64,000 bases of DNA, taken from assembly GCA_019694165.1 (NCBI GenBank), contig JAIBCL010000001.1, positions 1 through 64,000 on the forward strand. The letters are read 5' to 3'. Position 1 is the first letter of the stretch. Each line of letters begins with the position of its first letter. The translations under genes were made by a program, and so were the position numbers. The notes below the pieces were generated by a model. That model did no database searches. It had not been told where the DNA came from and saw only the letters and a list, made by a program, of their open reading frames with translations. This document shows, piece after piece, positions 32,989 to 39,623 of the stretch. Source of the DNA: Verrucomicrobiaceae bacterium. GTDB lineage: Bacteria > Verrucomicrobiota > Verrucomicrobiia > Verrucomicrobiales > Verrucomicrobiaceae.

Positions 32989-33203
32989 GTGCGGCCGGGA
33001 AGCCACGCACCGTAACAGAAAAAAGAAAAGTGATCTGATCATGTGTCTGCCGGACAGAACGCGGCACTTGCCCCCTCGGCTGCCCATTGCTCGAGAGCAC
33101 GACATTCCGCACTCCTGCCGCACGGCCTCGAGACTGCGCTCGGCAGCCGCAGGCTCGTCGCGGAGTGCTTGCATGAAGATGGCACACCCGCCACGCTTCG
33201 ACC

Positions 33204-34208
33204 ATGAGTGACGAGATCGAGGACGACCTTTTTGCCAGCCAGCCTAATGACGCCTTCTTCAAGGGTGTCTTCTCCAATCCCGCGCACGCCGCCGTCTTTT
33301 TCCAAAGTCATGTGTCGCCCGCGCTCGCCGCCGCCATTGACTGGACCACGATCGCGGCCATGCCAGCATCGTTCGTCCGCCAGGATCTCCAGCAGTCCCA
33401 CTCGGATCTGCTCTACACCGTGCGCTGCGCGGACCACGACATCTTCCTCTACCTGCTCTTCGAGCACCAGACGAGCGTCGATCCCCTCATGCCGCTCCGC
33501 CTGCTCGACTATGTGACCAAAGTGCTCGTCAAGCACGCCAAGGAACATGGCCCGCCGCTTCCGCCCGTCATCCCCTTCGTGCTTCACCAGGGACCGGAGC
33601 GCTGGACGATCTCGCCGCAGTTCGAGCACCTGTTTGAACTGCCGCTGCACCTGAACGAGCTGCTGCTGCCCTATTTGCCGAAGTTCCGGCACGACCTGCT
33701 CGATCTCTCCTCCCACGACCCGGACGGCGGGGAGCACCACATGCTGATGCGCGTGATCCTGAACCTGATGAAGGCCGCGCGCGCCCAGCGGATGATGGAA
33801 TTCTTCGAGTGGCTGGGCAAATCCGACGCGGCCATCGCGCTGAAGATGGACGCCGGACTGCTGCGCTTCTGCATGGTCTATGCATGGAATGCCGACACGA
33901 GTCTTGACGTCGAAGCCGTCTCCCGGCATCTTATGCACCAACCCGAACTCAACGAAGCCGCCATGACCACCGCCCAATACCTCCGCACCCAAGGCCGCGA
34001 ACAAGGCCTCCAAGAGGGCCGTCGCGAAGGCATTCAGGAGGGCAGTGAGAAGGGCCTCTGGATCGGCAAAGTGACACTGCTGGAGGAATTGATGGGACGT
34101 GCGGCGAGCGACACCGCAGAGCTTGCGACGCTACCGGTGGACATCCTAAAGCAGCGGTTTGCCACGCTTGAGGCTGCGTATCAGCAGAAGTTCAAAGGCA
34201 ACCGCTGA
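33204..34208 (+). CDS. Rpn/PD-(D/E)XK nuclease family protein (transposase_31)
   Basis: A 334-residue protein. The N-terminal two-thirds carry the Rpn pattern: QPNDAFFKGVFSNPAHAAVF, DLQQSHSDLLYTVRCADHDI with the metal-binding Asp, and IFLYLLFEHQTSVDPLMPLR with the Glu-x-Gln that completes a PD-(D/E)XK site. The C-terminal part (about 250-334) has repeated REQGLQEGRREGIQEG, a coiled-coil-like segment common in this family. Rpn proteins promote RecA-independent recombination and may be mobile or toxin-like. No IS ends are visible around it. Confidence 0.88.
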   Translation: MSDEIEDDLFASQPNDAFFKGVFSNPAHAAVFFQSHVSPALAAAIDWTTIAAMPASFVRQDLQQSHSDLLYTVRCADHDIFLYLLFEHQTSVDPLMPLRLLDYVTKVLVKHAKEHGPPLPPVIPFVLHQGPERWTISPQFEHLFELPLHLNELLLPYLPKFRHDLLDLSSHDPDGGEHHMLMRVILNLMKAARAQRMMEFFEWLGKSDAAIALKMDAGLLRFCMVYAWNADTSLDVEAVSRHLMHQPELNEAAMTTAQYLRTQGREQGLQEGRREGIQEGSEKGLWIGKVTLLEELMGRAASDTAELATLPVDILKQRFATLEAAYQQKFKGNR

Positions 34209-34226
34209 GCTACGGAGAGCGTCTGC

Positions 34227-34424
34227 GTGGCAGCGAGGGAACTGCAGGCCGCTCCCGATCTCGCCGCCGATATTCACGAATCCGCGAATGTGCAGATCGA
34301 CGTCATCGTTCCGGGTGAACTGGCGGAGAAGATCATGCTGCGCCTGCAAAGCGATTTCTTTCCGCAGTTCGCCATGATCGCGTACGAATCCGACGTGCGC
34401 GTGCTCCGGCCCGACAAGTTCTGA
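34227..34424 (+). CDS. Short P-II-like / DUF3240-like protein, possibly truncated
   Basis: From a GTG at 34227 the frame gives 65 residues, including VQIDVIVPGELAEKIMLRLQ then FFPQFAMIAYESDVRVLRPD. This looks like one ferredoxin-like fold of P-II or DUF3240 type, of which the N-terminal part is missing. The frame is closed by a stop about 21 bases upstream, so it is either a very short protein or the 3' end of a broken gene. Such genes often lie beside efflux pumps, and here the exporter genes begin just downstream on the other strand. Family assignment is tentative. Confidence 0.4.
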   Translation: MAARELQAAPDLAADIHESANVQIDVIVPGELAEKIMLRLQSDFFPQFAMIAYESDVRVLRPDKF

Positions 34425-34443
34425 GTTTCCGCCGCCTGCCGGT

Positions 34444-35871
34444 TCACTTCCATCCGCCGCCGAGCGCTTTGAGCAAAATCACGGTGGAGACGAGCCGCTG
34501 GCCGTCGATCTGCGCGAGGGCGAGGCGGGTGGAGAGGACGGTGCGGTCGGCTTCGACGACTTCGAAGTAGCTGGCGAGGCCTTTGTCGTAGCGCAGGCGA
34601 GCGAGGCGGGAGGTGTCGTTCGCGGCGTTCAGCGCGGCTTGCACGGCGGCGCGCTGGTTTGAATAGGCGCGCAGGTCGAGCAGCGCGTCTTCGACATCGC
34701 GCAGCGCGAGGAGGATGGTCTGCTTGTAGCTGGCGAGCGTTTCTTCGTATCTCGACTTCGTGGCGGCGAGGTTTGACTTCAATTTGCCGCCGGTGAAGAG
34801 CGGAACGCTGACGGACGGGCCGATGGAGAGCACGCGATTCCGCCAGTCGAAAAACAAATCGGTGCCAACCGTCTCGAAGCCGCCCGCGCCGGTGAGTTTG
34901 AACGTCGGGTAAAACGACGCCTGCGCGACGCCGATCTCGGCGTTTGCCGAGCGGAGGCTTTGCTCCGCCGCGCGGATGTCGGGCCGGCGCTGGAGAAGCT
35001 GCGATGGCAGGCCGGCGGGCACGTTTGGCGGCGCGGGCAGTGATTTGTCGGACGCGACGCGGAATCCGGACGGCGCGCGTCCGCACAACACGGCGAGCGC
35101 GTGCTCGGCGGCGCCGCGCTGGCGCGTGAGCGCGGCGAGGTCGTTACGCGCCAGCTCGAGTTCCGTGCGCGAGCGGGCGACGTCCATTTCATTCGAGAGG
35201 CCGCCTTTGAATCGCGAGTCCTGCAGGTCGAGCGCCTCCTGCCTCAGCTTGATCGTGTCTATGACGATCTGCTCCTGCGAGTCGAACGAGCGCAGGAGGA
35301 AAAAATTTCGCGCCACCTCGGCGGCGATGCTGAAGCGCTGAGCGGAGAGCGTATCCATCGCGGCCTGCTCGGTGGCCTTTGCGGACTCGACGGACCGGCG
35401 CACGCGCCCCCAAACGTCGGCTTCAAAGCTCAGATCAAACGCGGTGTGGTAGCTGTCACGAACCGGGTCGGGCGTGGGAATGCCGGCGGGAAGATTCGCT
35501 CCGAACGAGGACTCGGAGACGTGCTCCTCCTTCATCGCGTGCGTGAGGCTGAGCTGCGGGAACCACTCGGAGCGCTTCACGCCGATGAGCGCGCGCGCCG
35601 TTTCCACCTTCGCCTGCGCGCCGCGGAGATCCTGGTTGTTTTCGAGCGCCTGCGTCACGAGCTTCGTGAGCTGTGCGGAGTGGAAGAGTGTCCACCACTC
35701 GCCCGGTGCGGGAATGTCTGCGGTGGAGGCGGCCTCCTTGTACTTCCGCGGCATGTGGATGTCCGGCAGCTTGAAGTCGGGGCCGACGGTGCAGGCGGAG
35801 AGCAGGAGGAAATGACAAATGACGATTGTCGAATGACGAACGAATGAGGCTGGCTGAAGACTCGGTGGCAT
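34444..35871 (-). CDS. Outer-membrane efflux lipoprotein, NodT/TolC family
   Basis: The start at 35871 (MPPSLQPASFVRHSTIVICH) is followed by FLLLSACTVGPDF, with a lipobox Cys at about residue 27; an ATG at 35892 is also possible. The 475-residue protein has the two repeated outer-membrane-factor modules with the long helices of TolC channels, for example ALENNQDLRGAQAKVETARA and VPLFTGGKLKSNLAATKSRY. It forms the outer-membrane exit duct for the adjacent exporter. Its signal peptide lies in a repeat arm (see 35811-35917). It is the last gene of the exporter operon. Confidence 0.92.
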   Translation of the reverse strand: MPPSLQPASFVRHSTIVICHFLLLSACTVGPDFKLPDIHMPRKYKEAASTADIPAPGEWWTLFHSAQLTKLVTQALENNQDLRGAQAKVETARALIGVKRSEWFPQLSLTHAMKEEHVSESSFGANLPAGIPTPDPVRDSYHTAFDLSFEADVWGRVRRSVESAKATEQAAMDTLSAQRFSIAAEVARNFFLLRSFDSQEQIVIDTIKLRQEALDLQDSRFKGGLSNEMDVARSRTELELARNDLAALTRQRGAAEHALAVLCGRAPSGFRVASDKSLPAPPNVPAGLPSQLLQRRPDIRAAEQSLRSANAEIGVAQASFYPTFKLTGAGGFETVGTDLFFDWRNRVLSIGPSVSVPLFTGGKLKSNLAATKSRYEETLASYKQTILLALRDVEDALLDLRAYSNQRAAVQAALNAANDTSRLARLRYDKGLASYFEVVEADRTVLSTRLALAQIDGQRLVSTVILLKALGGGWK

Positions 35872-35917
35872 GGCGGTTTCAATGGTCGTCATTCGTCATT
35901 CTGCATTCGTCATTTTC
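35811..35917. repeat. Inverted repeat of an ATTCGTCATT motif spanning the OMF gene start
   Basis: AATGACAAATGACGATTGTC with GAATGACGAACGAATGA (from 35811) is the reverse complement, with changes, of TCGTCATTCGTCATTCTGCA with TTCGTCATTTTCC (35886-35917). The two arms are about 38 bases apart. The left arm encodes the hydrophobic part of the lipoprotein signal peptide, and the right arm overlaps the end of the membrane fusion gene. Confidence 0.6.
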
Positions 35918-36860
35918 CAGCGATGAACACATCCACCTGCTGGCCCACATAAAGAGGCGTGTTCGCGGGCTTCTGCAAACGATAGATCACCTGCAGCACG
36001 CGGGTGTCCACGCGCTCGGTGCTGGCGCCAGTGAGAGACACCTTCGGGATCACGAATGGCTCGATGCGCACGAAGATCAGCGGGTAGGGCGTCTTCGAGT
36101 CGCCCTTGAGAAAGGCGGTGGCGGCCTGCCCTTCGCGAACAGCGAGAGCGTTCTGTTCATCGACATCGACTCGCACCTGGAACGTGTCCACATCACCCAG
36201 GATCAATGGCGCGAGCTTGTTCTGGATCGACGCGTATTCGCCGCCGCGAATGTTGACCTGCAAGATGGTGCCTTCCTTCGGTGCGCGCACGGTGAGGCGC
36301 TCGATGAGCAGCTCGGTCTGCTTCACGTCGGCCTTCGCGGCTTCGAGTTGGGCTTCGGCGGCACTGACTTCGGCTTTGGCGACAGCCACGTCGTTGGTGC
36401 GGTTTTTCAAATCATCCTGGCTGATCGCGCGCTGGTCGGTGACGGATTTCAAGCGGTCGAGCATGTCCTGCATTTTCGAAAGCTGCGCGCGGCTCACGTC
36501 GAGCTTTGCCTGGCTCACTGTGATCGCGGCCTGCTGTTTCAAAAGAGACGCGCGCAGCTCGCGATCGTCGAGGATGAGCAGCGGGGCGTCTTTCTTCACT
36601 TTGTCCCACACTTTGACTTTCACGTCGGTGACGAGTCCGGGCGCTGGCACGCCGATGGACACATTCTCGCTCAGCGCTTCGAGAATGCCGGTGGCCGCGA
36701 CGCCGCCCTCGTAGGGCTTCACAGGTGGCGGCACGGGCGGCGGCGGAATTTGCGCACTGTCCTGCCCGTGGATTTGCTGCATGATGAGCACCATTGCGAT
36801 CACGCCTGCAATGGCGAGAACGAAAGTGATGTAGCGGATGACGAGGTGGATGAATCTCAT
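35910..36860 (-). CDS. Membrane fusion protein of ABC exporter (HlyD/DevB-type)
   Basis: The 316-residue protein has one N-terminal membrane span (about 9-27) and then a Pro-rich linker. A barrel-sandwich hybrid starts VSIGVPAPGLVTDVKVKVWD, a long coiled coil runs over about 100-180 with QAAITVSQAKLDVSRAQLSK, and the second lipoyl half follows (VRAPKEGTILQVNIRGGEYA). It bridges the inner-membrane transporter and the outer-membrane duct. The stop overlaps nothing, but the start overlaps the ATPase stop by 4 bases, showing translation coupling. Confidence 0.92.
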   Translation of the reverse strand: MRFIHLVIRYITFVLAIAGVIAMVLIMQQIHGQDSAQIPPPPVPPPVKPYEGGVAATGILEALSENVSIGVPAPGLVTDVKVKVWDKVKKDAPLLILDDRELRASLLKQQAAITVSQAKLDVSRAQLSKMQDMLDRLKSVTDQRAISQDDLKNRTNDVAVAKAEVSAAEAQLEAAKADVKQTELLIERLTVRAPKEGTILQVNIRGGEYASIQNKLAPLILGDVDTFQVRVDVDEQNALAVREGQAATAFLKGDSKTPYPLIFVRIEPFVIPKVSLTGASTERVDTRVLQVIYRLQKPANTPLYVGQQVDVFIAGK

Positions 36861-37618
36861 GCGTGGGCGATGTGGGTGAGATGCTCTGGCAGCGGTTTCG
36901 AGCCGTCGACATCGTGAACGTCGAAGACAGCGCCGTCATCCATCGATGCGATGCGATTGGCGTGCTGGAAGATGCGGTTGTCGTGCGTGACGATGATCAC
37001 GGCGCGCTCGGGGCTTTTGGCGACGTGCTCGAAAAGCTCCATCACCACGCGCCCGTTCTTCGCATCGAGCGCGGCGGTCGGCTCGTCGCAGATTACGAGA
37101 CGCGGCTCATGCACGAGCGCGCGCGCGATGGCCACGCGCTGCTGCTGGCCGCCGGAGAGTTGAGCCGGACGTTTTTTCATGTGATCGCCAAGCCCGACGC
37201 GCTCCAGCATGGCACGCGCTTTTTTCTCGGCTTGACGCGTCGAACCGCCCTGGATCAGCAGTGGCACGCTTGCGTTCTCGATGCACGTCAGCGTGGGAAT
37301 CAGATGAAACTGCTGGAAGATGAAGCCGATGTTTTGCGCGCGAAACCGGGTGAGCGCCGACTTGCGCATCTTGCGCAGGTCATTGTCGAACACGACCAGT
37401 TCGCCCGCGTCCGCCGCCAGCGTGCCGGCGATGATGCTGATGAGCGTCGTTTTTCCGCAGCCAGACGGCCCGACAAGCATCGTGATGTCACCACAGCGCA
37501 CGTCGAGGTCGATGCCCTTGAGCACGAGCAGCTTCGAGTCGCCATCGCCAAAGCTCCGCGTCACGCCGCGAAGGCGTGCGGCGATGGCGGGGGTGGACGA
37601 TGGAGGAGCGTCGGGCAC
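36857..37618 (-). CDS. ABC exporter ATPase, MacB/DevA/LolD-type
   Basis: A GTG at 37618 (reading VPDAPPSSTPAIAARLRGVT) gives 253 residues, starting 11 bases after the permease stop. The ATPase core is complete: Walker A GPSGCGKTT, Q-loop IFQQFHLIPTLTCIENASVP, signature LSGGQQQR, Walker B LVICDEPTAALD and switch His in VTHD. The type is that of lipoprotein and MacB/DevA transporters. It powers the permease and, through the fusion protein, the OMF channel. Confidence 0.93.
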   Translation of the reverse strand: MPDAPPSSTPAIAARLRGVTRSFGDGDSKLLVLKGIDLDVRCGDITMLVGPSGCGKTTLISIIAGTLAADAGELVVFDNDLRKMRKSALTRFRAQNIGFIFQQFHLIPTLTCIENASVPLLIQGGSTRQAEKKARAMLERVGLGDHMKKRPAQLSGGQQQRVAIARALVHEPRLVICDEPTAALDAKNGRVVMELFEHVAKSPERAVIIVTHDNRIFQHANRIASMDDGAVFDVHDVDGSKPLPEHLTHIAHA

Positions 37619-37629
37619 GAGGTTGAAAA

Positions 37630-38790
37630 CTAGCCGCGAAACACCATCGCCGGCTCCAGCCGCGCGACGCGCCAGATGCCGATGAACGCGGAGATGGTGC
37701 AGATCAGCAGGATCACGCCGAGAACGGCGGGCGGCACGATCTCCGGCATGTAAAAGGGCGGCTGCTCCTTCGCGAGCGCGACGCGGGCGAACATCGACGT
37801 GAAGAACAGACCGATGCCATAGCCGATGAAGCCAACCGTGAATGCCTGCGTGACGAGCATCGCGCACAGCGTGAAGTTTGAAGCGCCCATCGCCTTCAGC
37901 GCACCGAGGTGCTTCATGTGATCGAGCACGAAGCTGTAAAACGTCTGGCACGAGATGGCCATGCCGACCACGAAGCCGACCACGACCGTGATGCCGAATG
38001 AAATCGGGATGCCCGTGTTCCGCACATACCACCATATGGTGCTCGTGTTGAAATCCTTGTCCGAGTCGTTGAAGCCGTGATTCAGAAACGCCTTCAAGCC
38101 CGTGATGCGTTCGATGTCGGCGACGACCTGCTCATCGGTGAAACCGGGCTCTGGGGCGGCGATCACAGCGGAGAGCATTTTTCTTTGCGGCGGCGTGTAT
38201 TGCAGCGCGCGCTCGTAAGTCGTCCACACATACGGACCGCCGGTGAAGGACATCATCGCATCGGCGATGCCGACGACACGCGCCTCCTGGTCGTTCAGTT
38301 CAAAAACGTCGTTCACCTTCACCTCGCCACCCTTCACGTTCGCCAGACGCTTCACGCCGAGATCGTCAATCACCACCGCGTGCGGCAGCCGCAGATCGGC
38401 GAGCCGGCCCGCGAGTAAATTCGACGGCGCGCCCGCGAGCGTGGTGGCGTCGATGCCGATGAGCTGGATCATCTTGAAGCTGCCGTTCGAGAGCTTCACG
38501 CGCTGGATGCCCGAGTAGATCGGCGAGGCCCACGCCACACTCGGCACCGAGCGCACGCGCGCCACGTCGGTGTCGAGCAACGGGTTCGTCTCGTTCACCT
38601 GCTCGACCTTCTTCTCGACCACCCAGATCGGCGCGGGTACGTTTTTCAATGTAGCCGTCGTCCAGCTCATCAGTCCGCAAAACACGGCTGCCTGCTGCGC
38701 CATGAGAAACGTGGCAAACACCAGCCCCGCCACCAGCATGAGATACTTGCCGGTGTCACCGAAGAGCATTTTGAGAGCGAGGCGGAGCAT
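37630..38790 (-). CDS. ABC exporter permease, FtsX/DevC-type
   Basis: The start MLRLALKMLFGDTGKYLMLV (38790) gives 386 residues, the length of DevC proteins. One membrane span near the N-terminus (VAGLVFATFLMAQQAAVFCG) is followed by a periplasmic domain of about 200 residues. Three C-terminal spans then include FVVGMAISCQTFYSFVLDH, the FtsX core. DevBCA pumps of cyanobacteria export glycolipids through a TolC-type channel; the gene set here (permease, ATPase, fusion protein, OMF) is the same. The cargo is unknown. Confidence 0.88.
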   Translation of the reverse strand: MLRLALKMLFGDTGKYLMLVAGLVFATFLMAQQAAVFCGLMSWTTATLKNVPAPIWVVEKKVEQVNETNPLLDTDVARVRSVPSVAWASPIYSGIQRVKLSNGSFKMIQLIGIDATTLAGAPSNLLAGRLADLRLPHAVVIDDLGVKRLANVKGGEVKVNDVFELNDQEARVVGIADAMMSFTGGPYVWTTYERALQYTPPQRKMLSAVIAAPEPGFTDEQVVADIERITGLKAFLNHGFNDSDKDFNTSTIWWYVRNTGIPISFGITVVVGFVVGMAISCQTFYSFVLDHMKHLGALKAMGASNFTLCAMLVTQAFTVGFIGYGIGLFFTSMFARVALAKEQPPFYMPEIVPPAVLGVILLICTISAFIGIWRVARLEPAMVFRG

Positions 38791-38966
38791 GGACGGGATG
38801 CGGGATACGAGGTGCAGCTTGGCGGGATGGTTGAATGGTGGTGGAATGACCATGATGCCCATGAATGGCGGAGCGGCATCTTGAAATACGCTTCGACGGG
38901 ATCGTCGGACAGCGGCGCTGTGTGGTTGCCTGCGGAGGCCAGCCGGCTACGATGCACTCCGTCAAA

Positions 38967-39596
38967 ATGGCTTTTACCTGTCCATCTTGCCAGAATCCTG
39001 CGGCCGAGGGCCGGGATGTGTGCATCGCGTGCGGCTTCTCGCTCGCGGAGCTGGACCGGCGTCTGGGCATTCCGCCGCAATTGTCCGCGCCGGTGGCGGA
39101 CCGCTTCATGCACCTGCCCGCGTCCGACGTGCGACGCATCGCGGCGCTGACTGCAGCCATCGAGAAAAGGTTCCCGCAGGTGCATCTGGCAGCGGTGATC
39201 GACCATGTGCCGGAAGATGTTGCGATGGCTGTCTATACCTTTTGGGTTTTCAACCGCTCGGGCATCTCCAGCCCCGTTGAGCGCGGAGCGGACAATCACC
39301 TCGTGCTGCTCCTCATCGATGCGACCGAAGGCGGCGCATCGAAGGGCGCGGCGTGCATGATCGGTTACGGGCTCGAGCCGTTCGTAAAATGGCATCAGTT
39401 GGAGGCTTGCCTGGGCGTGATGAAGGCCGAACTCGCCGGCCGGCGACTCGCCAGCGCGATCATCGCCTTCTTCAACGACGTTCAAGCCGTCCTGCAAGAG
39501 AGCTGCGTGCGCGCGAACCGTGATGAACTGCTCAAGGACACTCAAGCAGCCGCACCCTCGGAGCTGGTGCCCAATGACACCACTTCCGGCGACTGA
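38967..39596 (+). CDS. TPM-domain protein with N-terminal zinc ribbon
   Basis: The start at 38967 (MAFTCPSCQNPAAEGRDVCI followed by AC) gives 209 residues. Four cysteines in two CxxC pairs form a zinc ribbon. The TPM_phosphatase domain follows at about residues 60-185, with LLLIDATEGGASKGAACMIG and GYGLEPFVKWHQLEACLGVM. No signal peptide is visible, which is unusual because TPM proteins are often exported. The role is unknown; family members have been linked to photosystem repair and other functions. It is divergent from the exporter operon. Confidence 0.8.
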   Translation: MAFTCPSCQNPAAEGRDVCIACGFSLAELDRRLGIPPQLSAPVADRFMHLPASDVRRIAALTAAIEKRFPQVHLAAVIDHVPEDVAMAVYTFWVFNRSGISSPVERGADNHLVLLLIDATEGGASKGAACMIGYGLEPFVKWHQLEACLGVMKAELAGRRLASAIIAFFNDVQAVLQESCVRANRDELLKDTQAAAPSELVPNDTTSGD

Positions 39597-39623
39597 TGCC
39601 CCGGCCACTCGCCGACGTCTCCC

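Noticed and set aside
37619-38035. Upstream extension of the ABC ATPase frame
   Set aside because: It overlaps the permease gene and has no protein character; the GTG at 37618 gives a normal-length ATPase.
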